NCBI GenBank assembly: GCA_031282145.1
Contig: JAITEG010000127.1
Span: 1 to 46,284 of the forward strand
Origin: Spirochaetaceae bacterium
GTDB lineage: Bacteria > Spirochaetota > Spirochaetia > Treponematales > Breznakiellaceae
DNA: 46,284 bases
Reading direction: 5' to 3'
Below are positions 8,537-18,828 of the stretch, piece by piece (the first letter of the stretch is position 1; every line of letters begins with the position of its first letter). The position numbers and the translations under genes were made by a program. Below the pieces are notes generated by a model. The model had not been told where the DNA came from, made no database searches, and was given only the letters and a program-made list of their open reading frames with translations.

Positions 8537-9706
8537 TTACTCTTTCAGCTGCTTCTCATAGGCCTTGAGGTAGGGTTCGAGCTTTTTTTGTTTTTCGCCG
8601 GAATGGGATTCGTAATAGGTGCCTCCCACGGTAAAACAGGCAAAGCCCCCGGCAACGACCGCGGGAATACAGGCATCCCGCAGGTCAAGGCTGCCCCGGG
8701 GACGGACGCCCAACTGTTCGGCTATGCCGGCGATGAGTCCACCGGCGAAATTGTCCCCACAGCCGGTGGTATCCCCCGGAGTTTCCCGGGGCAGGGCCAG
8801 ATCCTGGTTTATAGCCTCCGAGGCCGAGAGGAGGGTTAATTCCCGGGGGGTAAAAAGGCCTTTTCCCGCGGCAAGACGGATGGGCCGGGCTCCTTCGGTA
8901 ACAACCACCGCTCCCACTCCCCGGGAGAGGAGCCATGCCATGGCATCCTCCGGGGAAGTGCAGCCTGAGGTTTTTACGACCTCGTCCCGGTCGGCGATAA
9001 GCAGATCAATATGGGGATAGGCGTCATCCCGGAGCCCCAATTTCCATTTTTTTCCCGGGGAGGCCTCTTCACTCCTAAAGTCGTAGACCAGATTCACCAC
9101 GGTTACCGCTCCCTTGGCCCGTTTCAGCAGTTCCGAAAGGCCGTCATGCAGGGCCGGAATCAGGGCGGTTCCCCCAAAGGCGAGGATATCCGCCTCGAAA
9201 AAGGAGTCCCCCAAATCCGGGGGACCGAACCGGGATGCCGCACCCAGGAGGTTGATGAAGGTCCGTTCTCCATGACCGTTATCGTAATGGGGGTCCGAAA
9301 GCACATCCGTCCGGGGGGTCGCCCCTTCCCGGACGCTGAGGCTATAGTTTTTAAAGGGGAGCCGGGCCAGGGCTTTTTCCACCAAACCACCCGTTTCGTC
9401 ATTTCCCCGGACGCCGAAAAAACAAATCCCGTCCCCCGGCCGTACCTGGGCTACATGGGCCAGGGATACCACCGAAGGCCCCCCCAGGTTTTGGGAATCG
9501 GAACCTCTTCCCAAGATAAGGGCCCCCAGGGCTTCCTCATAGGGTTTCCCCATGAAGCGTTCAAAATGCTCGGCAAACACCAGTCTCCCCGGAGAGAGAC
9601 CCCCGTCCCCTTCCCGCCGGGAGAGGGCGGCTTGAAAAGCGGAACCGGAAAAATCCGCCCGGTAAAGAGTATCCATCAAACAGCAACCGGTTCCGTGAAT
9701 TATCAA
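8537..9706 (-). CDS. PfkB-family carbohydrate/nucleoside kinase
   Basis: 389 aa ribokinase-like kinase. The PfkB signature near the C-terminus reads DTTGCGDNFAGGL, with the catalytic Asp in GCGD (usual form GAGD). The substrate cannot be told; fused or adjacent clues are absent. Start is TTG at 9706, chosen because GGAGGGG lies four bases before it; a later ATG (residue 11) is possible but has no ribosome site. It is followed by the repeat copy 1 and ileS, and preceded by oadB 21 bases away on the same strand, so it may be the last gene of the oad operon. Confidence 0.85.
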   Translation of the reverse strand: MIIHGTGCCLMDTLYRADFSGSAFQAALSRREGDGGLSPGRLVFAEHFERFMGKPYEEALGALILGRGSDSQNLGGPSVVSLAHVAQVRPGDGICFFGVRGNDETGGLVEKALARLPFKNYSLSVREGATPRTDVLSDPHYDNGHGERTFINLLGAASRFGPPDLGDSFFEADILAFGGTALIPALHDGLSELLKRAKGAVTVVNLVYDFRSEEASPGKKWKLGLRDDAYPHIDLLIADRDEVVKTSGCTSPEDAMAWLLSRGVGAVVVTEGARPIRLAAGKGLFTPRELTLLSASEAINQDLALPRETPGDTTGCGDNFAGGLIAGIAEQLGVRPRGSLDLRDACIPAVVAGGFACFTVGGTYYESHSGEKQKKLEPYLKAYEKQLKE

Positions 9707-9727
9707 TATTCCCCTCCCCCGTTCTTA

Positions 9728-11167
9728 TCAGCCTCCGTAGACCGCTATCATGACCCCCGCCGCTATGGCGGTTCCGATCACCCCGGCCACATTGGGACCC
9801 ATGGCGTGCATGAGAACAAAGTTGCCCGGGTCTTCATCAAGGCCAACCTTGTTGGAGACCCGCGCTGCCATGGGCACCGCGGACACCCCGGCGGAACCGA
9901 TGAGGGGGTTGATCTTCTCTTTCAGGAAAATGTTCATAAATTTGGCCACGAGGACCCCCGCGGCAGTGGCGATGGCAAAGGCCACCAAGCCCATCACCAC
10001 AATGATGAGAGACGAGGGGTTGAGGAACTTCTCCGGGGTCATCTGGCTGCCCACCCCCAGAGAGAGGAAGAGGGATACGATGTTTATAAGCTCGTTCTGG
10101 GCGGTATTGGAGAGCCGGTCCACCACGCCGATTTCCCGGATAAAGTTGCCGAACATGAGGCAGCCGATCAGGGGCGCCGCCGACGGGATCAGGATGAGGC
10201 TCAGAGTGAACACCACCATGGGGAAGGCGATCTTCTCGACTTTGGAAACCGGCCGGAGCTGCCGCATCCTGATGAGCCGCTCCTTTTTCGAGGTCAGGGC
10301 CCGCATGATGGGTGGTTGGATAAGGGGTACCAGGGCCATATAGGAATAGGCCGCCACCGCCACCGTCGCGAGGAGATGGGGCGCGAGCTTGGCGGCGATG
10401 TAGATCGTCGTCGGGCCGTCGGCGCCGCCGATGATGGCCACCGCGCAGGCTTCCCTGAGGTTAAAGGCAACCCCCGGCAGGTAGTTGGCAACGCTGATGA
10501 AGAACAGGGTGGCGAACACCCCGAACTGGGCCGCCGCGCCCAAAAGGGCGGTCTTGGGGTTGGCGATAAGGGGGCCGAAGTCGGTCATGGCCCCGATACC
10601 GATGAAGATGATGAGGGGAAAGAATTCGTTTCCTACCCCGGCATTATAGATGACGTTGAGGAACCCCTGATGCTCAAAAAGATGCAGTTCTTCGTTCCAA
10701 ATACCCGGAGAACCCATCCCCGCGCCGGGAATATTTACGAAAATAATGCCGAATCCGATAGGTACGAGGAGCAGGGGTTCAAAGCCCTTGGCCGCACCGA
10801 GATACACCACCACGAAACCTACGATAACCATGAGGAGTTCCTGCCAGCCAAAGATGGTGATAGGCAGCCCCGCCGGGGTTTCACCGGTGGTTATGTTGTT
10901 AATAAAAGCATAGATACCGGTAGTCCTGGCGATATTTTTGATGAAACTAACGAAATCCACATGAGGAAGATCCCTGCTGTTGGGGATAATACCGTCCAGA
11001 TTCCTAAATGAAGGCAGTTCATCTGCCGTGATGGAAGAGGAAGATGAAGTTTGTGCCGCGGCCCGGGGCATAAAAGCGGCGCCTGCCACGGAAAACAAGA
11101 AGGCACAGATCGCGAGGATCATACACCCTTTTAGTACCCAGATAGGGTCAACTTTTCTGTCTAACAT
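9728..11167 (-). CDS. oadB: Na+-translocating oxaloacetate decarboxylase, beta subunit
   Basis: Membrane subunit that couples decarboxylation of the carboxy-biotin to Na+ export. About 479 aa with many transmembrane helices. Family motifs are present: [15 protein letters not shown] (with the Na+-site Asp), IGGADGPT, and SNKVG ... [15 protein letters not shown] at the C-terminus. The protein has an N-terminal extension of roughly 80 residues with a hydrophobic segment followed by a Ser-rich linker, longer than in enterobacterial OadB. AAGGGG lies before the ATG; only 10 bases separate it from oadA. Confidence 0.94.
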   Translation of the reverse strand: MLDRKVDPIWVLKGCMILAICAFLFSVAGAAFMPRAAAQTSSSSSITADELPSFRNLDGIIPNSRDLPHVDFVSFIKNIARTTGIYAFINNITTGETPAGLPITIFGWQELLMVIVGFVVVYLGAAKGFEPLLLVPIGFGIIFVNIPGAGMGSPGIWNEELHLFEHQGFLNVIYNAGVGNEFFPLIIFIGIGAMTDFGPLIANPKTALLGAAAQFGVFATLFFISVANYLPGVAFNLREACAVAIIGGADGPTTIYIAAKLAPHLLATVAVAAYSYMALVPLIQPPIMRALTSKKERLIRMRQLRPVSKVEKIAFPMVVFTLSLILIPSAAPLIGCLMFGNFIREIGVVDRLSNTAQNELINIVSLFLSLGVGSQMTPEKFLNPSSLIIVVMGLVAFAIATAAGVLVAKFMNIFLKEKINPLIGSAGVSAVPMAARVSNKVGLDEDPGNFVLMHAMGPNVAGVIGTAIAAGVMIAVYGG

Positions 11168-11177
11168 AAAAATCCCC

Positions 11178-13223
11178 TTATTTTATTTCGGCAATGGGCT
11201 GCTGGGAGGCGATCTGAGTTCCCGCGGCGACGAGGAAGTGAACCTGCCCCCCCGCGGTAGCCTTGATCTCCAGTTCCATTTTCATGGACTCGATGATGAC
11301 AATCGTATCCCCCGAAACAACCTGGGCTCCCTCGTTTACCGCATAGCGGAGGATAGTTCCCGCCACCGGGGCGGGAATCACCGTTCCGCCCCCGGAAACT
11401 GCCGGAACCGCCGCTTCTACCGGAGCCGCCGGAGCTTCCGCCGCGACCGGGATCGGAGCCGTCCCCGGCACGCCGCCGATTTCCGCCACCGGCTGCTGGG
11501 CCGCCACTTGGGTTCCCGTAGCGATGAGGAAGTGAACCTTGCCCCCCGCCGTGGCCTTGATCTCAAGCTCCATTTTCATGGATTCCATGATGAGGACCGT
11601 GTCCCCGGCCTTGACCTCGGTCCCTTCGTTCGCCACATAGCGGAGAACGGTCCCCGCCACCGGGGCGGGAATCACCGTGCCGGTGGCCGCCGCCTGCGGC
11701 GCCGCGCTTGCGGGGGCCGCCCCGCCCGGAGCGGGGGCAACCGCCACCGTACCCGCCGGGGCAACCACCACGTTGTAATTGGCGCCGTTGACATTTACCG
11801 TATACCGCGCGGCCTGCCCGGGCACGGCGGAGGCGGCCTTGGGTTCGTCGGCCTCGGGTTTGAAAACCACCGGGCCCTGGGACCGCTTCTTGAAGAAATC
11901 CGGGGCGACCTTGGGGAACATGGCGTAGGTCAGCACGTCCTCGACGCTCACCGCGTCGGCCCCGAGGAGCTTCTTGGTTTCCCCCTCGAGCTTTTCGTAT
12001 TCATTGGGAATATCGTCCGCCGGACGATGGGTGATCTCCTTTTCCATTTTAAGGGCTTCCAGGGCCTTCTTCACCACCTCGACGTTTTTGGGGGCCGGGC
12101 AGGCGCCGTATTTGCCCGCCAAGAGGTCCATGGATTCCCCGGAAAGCCGGTTGTAGCGGCCGAAAAGCACGTTGAACACCGCCTGGGTCCCCACGATTTG
12201 GCTCGTGGGGGTCACCAGGGGCGGATAGCCAAAGTCCTTTTGGACCACGGCGATTTCCTTAAGCACCGCGTCGATCTTGTCGGACGCTCCCTGCTCCTTG
12301 AGCTGGCTCTCCAGGTTGGAGAGCATCCCCCCGGGAACCTGGGAGACGAGGATCCGGGTGTCGGCGCCGAGGAAGCTGGATTCGAATTTTTTGTAATTTT
12401 TCCGCACCTCCCGGAAGTAGGTGGCGATTTCCAAAAGCAGGTTGATATCAAGAGCGGTGTCGTATTCGGTACCCCGGAAGATCTCCACCATCGTCTCCGT
12501 AGGGCTATGACTCGTTCCCATGGAGAGGGAGGAAATCACCGTATCCAGGATATCCGCCCCGGCCTCGGCGGATTTGGTCAGGGTGGCCACCGACATACCG
12601 GTGGTGGCGTGGGAGTGGATCTCCATGGGGAGGTCTACCGCTTTTTTAATGGCCTTGACCAATTCATAGGCATCGTAGGGTTTTAAAAGTCCGGACATAT
12701 CCTTGATACAAAGGGAATCCGCCCCGATTTTGGCGTATTCCTTGGCCAGTTCTACGTATTTTTCTATGGTGTGGAAGGGGGTTGTGGCATAGGAAATGGC
12801 CGCCTGGATGTGTTTACCGGTTTTTTTGGCCGCGGCGGTGGCGGCCTGGAAATTCCGGGGGTCATTCACCGCGTCGAAGATACGGAACACGTCAACCCCG
12901 TCTTTGGCGGCGGTTTCCACGAATTTGGCCACCACGTCATCGGCGTAATGGCGGTAACCCAAGAGGTTCTGCCCCCGCAGGAGCATCATGATCTTGGTAT
13001 CGGGCAGGGCGGCTTTGAGTTTTTTGAGCCGTTCCCAGGGATCTTCGTTTAAGAAACGGATACAGGAATCAAAGGTGGCTCCACCCCAGGCTTCCAGGGC
13101 AAAATAACCCACCTTATTCAATTTTTCACAGATCGGAAGCATATCGGCGGTGACCATCCGGGTAGCAAAAAGAGACTGATGGGCATCCCGGAGTACCAAA
13201 TCGGTAAGTTTAACTTTAGGCAT
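11178..13223 (-). CDS. oadA: Oxaloacetate decarboxylase alpha subunit with two biotinyl domains
   Basis: Transfers the carboxyl group of oxaloacetate to biotin. 681 aa. Residues 1-~460 form the carboxyltransferase ([11 protein letters not shown]; metal-site HSHATTG; KDMSG with the catalytic Lys). An Ala/Pro linker leads to two tandem biotinyl domains, residues about 515-582 and 613-681, each with ESMKME; the biotin lysines are Lys550 and Lys648. The usual enzyme has one. The two domains are about three-quarters identical by eye. Ribosome site AGGAG precedes the ATG; the gene lies between oadG (31 bases) and oadB (10 bases). Confidence 0.95.
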   Translation of the reverse strand: MPKVKLTDLVLRDAHQSLFATRMVTADMLPICEKLNKVGYFALEAWGGATFDSCIRFLNEDPWERLKKLKAALPDTKIMMLLRGQNLLGYRHYADDVVAKFVETAAKDGVDVFRIFDAVNDPRNFQAATAAAKKTGKHIQAAISYATTPFHTIEKYVELAKEYAKIGADSLCIKDMSGLLKPYDAYELVKAIKKAVDLPMEIHSHATTGMSVATLTKSAEAGADILDTVISSLSMGTSHSPTETMVEIFRGTEYDTALDINLLLEIATYFREVRKNYKKFESSFLGADTRILVSQVPGGMLSNLESQLKEQGASDKIDAVLKEIAVVQKDFGYPPLVTPTSQIVGTQAVFNVLFGRYNRLSGESMDLLAGKYGACPAPKNVEVVKKALEALKMEKEITHRPADDIPNEYEKLEGETKKLLGADAVSVEDVLTYAMFPKVAPDFFKKRSQGPVVFKPEADEPKAASAVPGQAARYTVNVNGANYNVVVAPAGTVAVAPAPGGAAPASAAPQAAATGTVIPAPVAGTVLRYVANEGTEVKAGDTVLIMESMKMELEIKATAGGKVHFLIATGTQVAAQQPVAEIGGVPGTAPIPVAAEAPAAPVEAAVPAVSGGGTVIPAPVAGTILRYAVNEGAQVVSGDTIVIIESMKMELEIKATAGGQVHFLVAAGTQIASQQPIAEIK
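11181..11681 (-). repeat. Tandem duplication of the biotinyl-domain coding DNA
   Basis: Bases 11478-11681 and 11181-11387 encode two copies of the ~68-residue biotin carrier domain, joined by a ~30-residue Ala/Pro/Val linker. Both keep the [15 protein letters not shown] core; differences are scattered and mostly conservative, so the duplication is not recent. Confidence 0.85.
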
Positions 13224-13254
13224 GTTTTCTCCTATAATTACCTTTCATGGCAAA

Positions 13255-13512
13255 TCACAAAGATGATTTGCGATATTCATTAACTGCCGCGGAAATAGCC
13301 GCGGTTACTGCGGCATTTTCCGCACCTGCCCCGCCGTTTGGGGATGTCCCCGCCTTAACCGGCGCCGTTACATCCTTACCCCCCCAGAGGGCATGGATAA
13401 TCTTCCCGGTCAAGCTTACCGAGATAATCAAAACTACCAGAAAACCAAATACAATTCCCATGCCGAGCAGGGTAAACACTCCGCTTTGCTCAAACATTTC
13501 GGCTATCGTCAT
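13255..13512 (-). CDS. oadG: Oxaloacetate decarboxylase gamma subunit
   Basis: 85 aa. One transmembrane helix at about residues 11-33 (FTLLGMGIVFGFLVVLIISV), then a short Ala-rich cytoplasmic tail, as in OadG, which in the studied enzymes anchors the alpha subunit to the beta subunit and binds zinc. GAGGAGG precedes the ATG. First gene of oadG-oadA-oadB; the divergent secA start lies 263 bases away. Confidence 0.85.
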   Translation of the reverse strand: MTIAEMFEQSGVFTLLGMGIVFGFLVVLIISVSLTGKIIHALWGGKDVTAPVKAGTSPNGGAGAENAAVTAAISAAVNEYRKSSL

Positions 13513-13578
13513 AATGCCTCCTCATGAAATCAAATCGATCTTCGCTTATCTAAAAAATGGCAAAAATCATTAGTATCT

Positions 13579-13632
13579 GAGGTGTTTCCAAAATCCGATA
13601 ATCCGGCAGGACCATAATTTTGAAAAAGATTC
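13579..13632. repeat. Intergenic palindrome family, copy 2 (degenerate)
   Basis: Left arm GAGGTGTTTCCAAAAT (13579-13594) and right arm ATTTTGAAAAAGATTC (13617-13632), largely complementary. It resembles copies 1 and 3-5. It lies between the divergent oadG and secA genes. Confidence 0.5.
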
Positions 13633-13648
13633 ACCTTGTTTTTACTAT
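13620..13648 (+). promoter_or_regulatory. Probable secA promoter using the repeat arm
   Basis: TTGAAA (13620-13625), 17-base spacer, TACTAT (13643-13648). The -35 box lies inside the right arm of palindrome copy 2. Confidence 0.5.
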
Positions 13649-13774
13649 AACAAAAAAGCCAGGCTTAACGCAAGGGTATGGGTGGCGAATAAGTGAAAAG
13701 TTAGGAGTTAGAAGTGAGGATCGGGTGCCTGGTACCGCTTGTCAACCTACCGGGTAAAACGTTACAGTAATTAT

Positions 13775-16543
13775 ATGTTAGAAAATATTATTAAAATCCT
13801 GTTCGGTTCGAAGCACGAGCGGGATCTTAAGGCCCTGCTGCCCATCCTGCACGCGATCAATGAAAAGGAAGCCTGGGCGGCAGCCTTGAGCGGGGAAGAA
13901 TACCCCCGGATGACCGCCCGCTTCCGGGACCGGTACCAGGCGGGAGAAACCCTGGATGCCCTGCTCCCCGAGGCGTTTGCCCTGGCCCGGGAAGCAGCCC
14001 GCCGGAATCTGGGGGAGCGGCCCTACGATGTACAAGTCCTGGGGTCCATTGTACTCCACCAGGGTAAGATTGTGGAAATGAAAACCGGAGAAGGTAAAAC
14101 CCTGATGAGCGTTGCCGCGGCCTACCTTAACGCCCTGCCCGGCAAGGGCGTTCATATCGTGACCGTCAACGATTATCTCGCGGAACGGGATACCGACTGG
14201 ATGCGGCCGGTTTTTACCTATTTGGGATTAACCGTGGGTACCATCCTTTCAGACATGGACAATGAGCGGAGAAAACAGAATTACCGTTGCGATATAACCT
14301 ATGGAACCAATAACGAATTTGGCTTTGATTATTTACGGGATAATATGCGCTGGGACCTCGACGGCCGGGTTCAGCGGGGGCATGCCTTTTGTGTGGTGGA
14401 TGAAATCGACTCCATCCTTATCGACGAGGCCCGGACACCCCTCATCATCTCCGGCGCCGCCGAAGACGATACCTTTAAGTATGCCGAGGTGGATAGACTT
14501 TTAGGTTCCCTGGAGGAAGTGAAAAAGAAAGAGGACGGCGAATACCCCGATGAGGCCCAGGGGGAGGAGGTTGTCGGGGACTATAAGATCAACGAGAAGA
14601 ACAAGGGTGTTTCCTTCAGCAACCAGGGGCTGGCGAAAATAGAGGATATCCTCCATAAGCGGAACCTCATCAAAGGGGCCATCGTGGATGAGGAAAACTT
14701 CGAGTACCTCCACTATTTTACCCAGGCCCTGCGAGCCCACAAGCTCTTTGCTATCGATGTGGATTATGTGGTTCAGGACGGACAGGTTCAGATAGTGGAT
14801 GAATTTACCGGCCGGATCCTCTATGGCCGGAGGTATTCCGACGGGCTCCACCAGGCCATTGAGGCAAAGGAGCGGATCAAAATCGCCCAGCGGAACCGGA
14901 CCATGGCAACCATTACGTTTCAGAACTACTTCCGGCTTTATGAAAAAATTTCCGGCATGACTGGTACCGCCGACACCGAGGCGGTGGAATTCAGCAAGAT
15001 CTACAACCTGGACGTGGTGGTGATCCCCACGAACCTCCCCGTGGCGCGGAATGACGAGGACGACGTGGTATATCTCAATGAGGGGGATAAATTGAGCGCC
15101 CTCTGCGATGAAATCGCCGAAGCCCACCGCCGGGGCCAGCCCATGCTGGTGGGGACCGTTTCCATTGAAAAGTCGGAGAAGATCTCCACCCTCCTTACCC
15201 GGCGGGGGGTGCGCCACGAGGTGCTCAACGCCAAAAACCACGCCCGGGAAGCGGGGATCATCGCCGAAGCCGGGGCCAAAGGGGCGGTTACCATTGCCAC
15301 CAACATGGCGGGCCGGGGTACGGACATAAAGCTCGGGGGCAACCCGGAACACCGAGCCCGAAAAGCCGCGGGTACCGGGGCAAGCCCGGAACAATACGCC
15401 GAAGTCCTCAAGTCGGAATATGAAAAGTGGAAAAAGGACTACGGGGAAGTGAAATCCCTGGGCGGACTCTATGTTATCGGGACTGAACGGCATGAAAGCC
15501 GGCGTATCGATAACCAGCTTCGGGGCCGTTCCGGCCGGCAGGGGGATCCGGGAAGATCAAAATTCTTTATTTCCATGGACGATGACCTGATGCGGCTTTT
15601 CGGCGGCTCCAATATTAAGGGTCTCATGTCCAAAATCGGTATGGAGCCGGGGGAACCTATCTATCATCCCTGGCTCAACAAGAGCATCGAAAAAGCCCAA
15701 AAAAAGGTGGAGGAACGGAACTTTGAAATCCGCAAACACCTCCTGGAATACGACGACGTCCTTAATCAGCAGCGAAAGTATATTTATGAACAACGGGACG
15801 CCATACTGCGGGATAACCATCTCAAAGACCGGGTAAACGACGCTACCCTTTCCATGGTAAAGGGCGCCCTGGAAACCTACCGACCCCGAGCGCGGGGGGA
15901 CGAGGCCGTTTTCGTTAAGGAACTGGGCAATTATCTCAAGGAAAAATTTGGCTACCCCCTCAAGGTTGAGGGAAAGGAGCTATCCAACCTGGAGGCCCTG
16001 GAAGGAGAGATCATCGGGGAATTGGAAAAAGACCTGGATGAAAAGGAAAACCTGGTGGGAGCCGTTAATTTAAACGCCTTTATCCGGATGCAGTACCTTC
16101 AGGCCATAGATCGCAAATGGTTGGATCACCTGGAAAATATGGAAGGCCTGCGGGAGGCGGTATACCTCCGCAGCTACGGGCAAAAGAATCCTTTGACGGA
16201 GTATAAAATAGAGGGATTTCAGATCTTCGATACCATGATCGATATGATCCGGGAGGAAATAGCCTCCCGGGTGCATTTGGTACGGATCCAGGCGGCGGGA
16301 GACCGGGAATGGCGGGGCAGACCCACGGCAACGGTCCAATCCCACGGAAGCTTTGCGGCCTTTGGAAGCTCTGCGGCCTTTTCCTCAGGAAAGGGACAGG
16401 GGGGCGGAGGAACCCCTCCGGGTCCTTCGGCAAAATCCCAGCCTGAGGCCGCCACCGTGGTCAGGGCTTACCCCAAGGTAGGAAGAAACGACCCTTGTCC
16501 CTGCGGCAGCGGGAAAAAGTACAAATTCTGCCACGGGAAATGA
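13775..16543 (+). CDS. secA: Preprotein translocase ATPase SecA
   Basis: Motor ATPase that drives proteins through SecYEG. From ATG 13775 it is 922 aa; the N-terminus [18 protein letters not shown] is typical, which is why this ATG is preferred to the in-frame TTG at 13739. No good Shine-Dalgarno precedes it. Walker A MKTGEGKT lies at residues 102-109, [15 protein letters not shown] is the DEAD-type Walker B region, and the C-terminal metal-binding tail [19 protein letters not shown] closes the protein. The linker before that tail carries an 18-base tandem duplication (16346-16381). It is convergent with the SPOR gene, 10 bases apart. Confidence 0.97.
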   Translation: MLENIIKILFGSKHERDLKALLPILHAINEKEAWAAALSGEEYPRMTARFRDRYQAGETLDALLPEAFALAREAARRNLGERPYDVQVLGSIVLHQGKIVEMKTGEGKTLMSVAAAYLNALPGKGVHIVTVNDYLAERDTDWMRPVFTYLGLTVGTILSDMDNERRKQNYRCDITYGTNNEFGFDYLRDNMRWDLDGRVQRGHAFCVVDEIDSILIDEARTPLIISGAAEDDTFKYAEVDRLLGSLEEVKKKEDGEYPDEAQGEEVVGDYKINEKNKGVSFSNQGLAKIEDILHKRNLIKGAIVDEENFEYLHYFTQALRAHKLFAIDVDYVVQDGQVQIVDEFTGRILYGRRYSDGLHQAIEAKERIKIAQRNRTMATITFQNYFRLYEKISGMTGTADTEAVEFSKIYNLDVVVIPTNLPVARNDEDDVVYLNEGDKLSALCDEIAEAHRRGQPMLVGTVSIEKSEKISTLLTRRGVRHEVLNAKNHAREAGIIAEAGAKGAVTIATNMAGRGTDIKLGGNPEHRARKAAGTGASPEQYAEVLKSEYEKWKKDYGEVKSLGGLYVIGTERHESRRIDNQLRGRSGRQGDPGRSKFFISMDDDLMRLFGGSNIKGLMSKIGMEPGEPIYHPWLNKSIEKAQKKVEERNFEIRKHLLEYDDVLNQQRKYIYEQRDAILRDNHLKDRVNDATLSMVKGALETYRPRARGDEAVFVKELGNYLKEKFGYPLKVEGKELSNLEALEGEIIGELEKDLDEKENLVGAVNLNAFIRMQYLQAIDRKWLDHLENMEGLREAVYLRSYGQKNPLTEYKIEGFQIFDTMIDMIREEIASRVHLVRIQAAGDREWRGRPTATVQSHGSFAAFGSSAAFSSGKGQGGGGTPPGPSAKSQPEAATVVRAYPKVGRNDPCPCGSGKKYKFCHGK
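16346..16381 (+). repeat. 18-bp tandem duplication in the SecA linker
   Basis: Two copies of an 18-base unit (16346-16363 and 16364-16381) differing by one base; in frame, giving two similar Ser/Ala/Phe/Gly hexapeptides in the flexible C-terminal linker. Confidence 0.7.
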
Positions 16544-16553
16544 CCGGGCGCTC

Positions 16554-17579
16554 CTAATAATTCATTCCCTGCCGAATAAAGGCGTCCTCATAGCCTGAGC
16601 CTTTAAACCGTTGTAACAAGGCGCCGCTCTCCCCTAAACTAACCGGACCCAACAGGATACGGTATATGGACCCGTCCCCCGAGGGCTGAATGACCAGGGG
16701 ATAATTTTTTCCTATCCTTGATAATTCCGCTTCCACCAATTCGATCCTGCCGAAAGCCCGTAATTGGAGGTAGTATTTTCCCTTTTCCAGGGAGCTGATT
16801 ACCGGCACGGAAAAAGCGAGCCCCTCCGGTTCGGAAGGCATTGCGGTGGGGGTGGTTTTCCAGTCTTCCCATGAGGGTATAACCAGGGTAGGATCTATTT
16901 CCATCCCCGAAGAGGATTCGGCGAAGGGAGAAACCGCCAGGGGGGCTACTTCCGCTTCCGGGGGAAGTAGCCAGGAACCGGTGATTTCCGCAGGGGGACG
17001 TTCTTCCGCGGGAACCAAAGAAAGATCATAGCCCTGGGGGGGAATGGGGACTTGAGCCCGGGATAGGGTTTCCGGGGCTGCAAGGGGTTCTCCAGGGGAG
17101 GACAGCGCCCCGCTTTCCATTGCTTCCGGCTGAGGAGAGTTTAGCGCGGTATTGGGGACCGCTTCATACCAGGAATAAGAGCCGGCGGCGGATTCCTCCG
17201 GGCCTCCGGCTATCGATGAACCTTCGCGGTACACCCCTCCGGTAACATAGGGAGTTACCCCCTCGCCGGGCCGAATTATCCTGACCCTGGTCACGGATTG
17301 ATCCGGGATATCTATGGCCCGGGCAGCATCCCGGGAAAGCAGGGCGAGCAGGACCGGGGAATCAAGCCCGGCGGTGATGACCGCCTGGACGGTCTTCCCG
17401 CTTTCCAGGTTGGTCATATAAACAACCGTATTCGGGGGAAAAGAATTGGTGGCCACAAAATACCCATTATCGGGAAATTCGTTTCCCGGTGCGGCCACGG
17501 CGGCTCCTTCCCATATAGAAGCGCTGACAAAAAAAACCGACGCAACCATAATACCAATCATCATACGAATTTTTTTCAT
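16554..17579 (-). CDS. Exported protein with RlpA-like DPBB and SPOR domains
   Basis: 341 aa. A signal peptide (cleavage probably after AAVAA, near residue 30) is followed by a double-psi beta-barrel-like segment (residues about 38-110: YFVATNSFPPNTVVYMTNLE and the following strands), a long Pro/Glu/Ser-rich linker, and a C-terminal SPOR domain (from about residue 268, KYYLQLRAFG) that in other proteins binds glycan strands stripped of peptides at division sites. This arrangement resembles RlpA, a septal lytic transglycosylase. Whether the barrel is active cannot be judged; the usual catalytic Asp is not obvious. Confidence 0.75.
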   Translation of the reverse strand: MKKIRMMIGIMVASVFFVSASIWEGAAVAAPGNEFPDNGYFVATNSFPPNTVVYMTNLESGKTVQAVITAGLDSPVLLALLSRDAARAIDIPDQSVTRVRIIRPGEGVTPYVTGGVYREGSSIAGGPEESAAGSYSWYEAVPNTALNSPQPEAMESGALSSPGEPLAAPETLSRAQVPIPPQGYDLSLVPAEERPPAEITGSWLLPPEAEVAPLAVSPFAESSSGMEIDPTLVIPSWEDWKTTPTAMPSEPEGLAFSVPVISSLEKGKYYLQLRAFGRIELVEAELSRIGKNYPLVIQPSGDGSIYRILLGPVSLGESGALLQRFKGSGYEDAFIRQGMNY

Positions 17580-17607
17580 ACCTTACCTTCCCTTTTCTAA
17601 AATCGGT

Positions 17608-18114
17608 TTATCTATCCCCTAAATGGGATATCATCATCTGGGCAATGCGTTTTGCATCGGTCAGTTCATCATTTCCCGGGGATTGTGCCGAAGCTGAATA
17701 AGACTGTTCAAATAAAAATTTATAGGGATTTGTACTAAAAAGCCGCAAAGACACCCCTTGGGGCCTTATTTTCGGAGAATTAACGGCGGCGGCCCCCTCG
17801 TAATCCAGGAGGGCCAGGATAAAAAAATCGGCTCCCCCTTGGACGGCGTCTTCCAGATATCCCCGGGCTTCGCCGGGGATATCTTTATCTTTACCCGGGG
17901 GATTAGACAGACTCATTATGGGGGCGTTACTGACGATAAATCCCGCGTCAAAAAATACATCCAAAAGAACGGTTTCCCAAAGGGTTGAGGATTCATTAAC
18001 CGGACTCCCCTCCCGGATCCCCGTTTCTATGACAAGAAAAGAAATGTTAGCGGCAAAAATTTGAGATCCCAACAAAAACAATATCAGGCCCCATCCCCGC
18101 TTTACACAATCCAT
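17608..18114 (-). CDS. Exported protein of unknown function, 168 aa
   Basis: Start ATG 18114 is chosen because AAGGAGG lies five bases before it; the longer reading frame from 18141 has no ribosome site. A signal peptide covers residues 1-22 (WGLILFLLGSQIFAAN). The mature part looks like a small alpha/beta domain (FLVIETGI, DVFFDAGFIVSNAP, GADFFILALLDYEG) similar to lipoprotein-like proteins that assemble near the envelope. No catalytic motif is recognised. It follows the SPOR gene's start by 28 bases on the same strand, so the two are probably co-transcribed with this one first. Confidence 0.7.
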   Translation of the reverse strand: MDCVKRGWGLILFLLGSQIFAANISFLVIETGIREGSPVNESSTLWETVLLDVFFDAGFIVSNAPIMSLSNPPGKDKDIPGEARGYLEDAVQGGADFFILALLDYEGAAAVNSPKIRPQGVSLRLFSTNPYKFLFEQSYSASAQSPGNDELTDAKRIAQMMISHLGDR

Positions 18115-18261
18115 AGAAGCCTCCTTTTTTCTTATCGGCAAAAAACGATAACATCCAATAGTCTTTTTTCAAATTCCGGTTTTTTTTGAACGGTCCCCAT
18201 CGGCTCAAGCCAGCGGCGGCCCAATATTGCGAAGGGTGGTTTTTTATGGTATTACCCTGTC

Positions 18262-18807
18262 ATGAAGTATTATACGGCTCAGATAAAAACCAGAGCCGAG
18301 GAACGGTATATCAAGCTTTTCAAGAACCGGTACCCTGAAATACCGGTGGAACTCTACTTTCCCCAGCGGACCCTTGATATACGCCGCAAGGGGGTTATGA
18401 ACCGTACCACCAGGGGCATATTCCCGGGGTATATTTTTATTGAATTGGCGGAAAATGAAAATATCATCGACTATCAATGGTATTTCAGGAGAACCGAAGG
18501 ATTTTTTCGTTTTTTAGAATCAAATCAGAATATTTCCGCCCTGGAAAACGGGGACCTTACCCTTGTCCTCCATTTTATCAAAAAGATCGGTCCCGTGGCG
18601 GGAAAATCTCAGGTGTATTTTGATGAAAATTCCCGGATTGTGGTAATAGACGGCCCATTAAAAGGACTGGAGGGAAACATCATAAAGGTCGATAAAAGAA
18701 GAGGGAGGGCAAAGATCAAATTGGATCTCTATCATGAATCCTTTGCCATTGATTTGGCCTTTGAATATATGGAAAGCGCGGCAATACCGGTTATGAAGAG
18801 ACCATAA
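18262..18807 (+). CDS. NusG-family antitermination paralogue
   Basis: 181 aa. The N-terminal half is a NusG-like NGN domain (YYTAQIKTRAEERYIKLF, and PGYIFIEL near residue 60), and a KOW motif lies at about residues 128-155 (RIVVIDGPLKGLEGNIIKV). Specialised NusG paralogues (RfaH, UpxY, LoaP) ride with RNA polymerase on long surface-polysaccharide operons. Position supports this: the next two genes, 22 bases later and overlapping, make nucleotide sugars. The ATG has no clear Shine-Dalgarno; a GAAGGGTGG lies further upstream and would serve an out-of-frame ATG at 18246. A housekeeping nusG is not expected at this site, but cannot be excluded. Confidence 0.8.
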   Translation: MKYYTAQIKTRAEERYIKLFKNRYPEIPVELYFPQRTLDIRRKGVMNRTTRGIFPGYIFIELAENENIIDYQWYFRRTEGFFRFLESNQNISALENGDLTLVLHFIKKIGPVAGKSQVYFDENSRIVVIDGPLKGLEGNIIKVDKRRGRAKIKLDLYHESFAIDLAFEYMESAAIPVMKRP

Positions 18808-18828
18808 AAGAGCTTTGTTTATACGGAG

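Noticed and set aside
9011-12686. Long plus-strand open frames (9011-11011 and 10980-12686) opposite the kinase and oad genes
   Set aside because: They are antisense to well-recognised genes, have no ribosome sites and their translations are low-complexity His/Arg/Gly-rich; they arise from GC-rich codon bias.
13690-13735. GTTAGGAGTTAGAAGTGAGG repeat before secA, similar to a GAGGAGTGAGGAG run at about 37805-37825 on the other strand
   Set aside because: Low-complexity purine runs; two short copies are not enough to call a repeat family.
18246-18338. Small frame starting at ATG 18246 with GAAGGGTGG before it, overlapping the NusG paralogue out of frame
   Set aside because: Only about 30 codons with no recognisable product; it could be a leader peptide, but nothing besides the ribosome-like site supports it.
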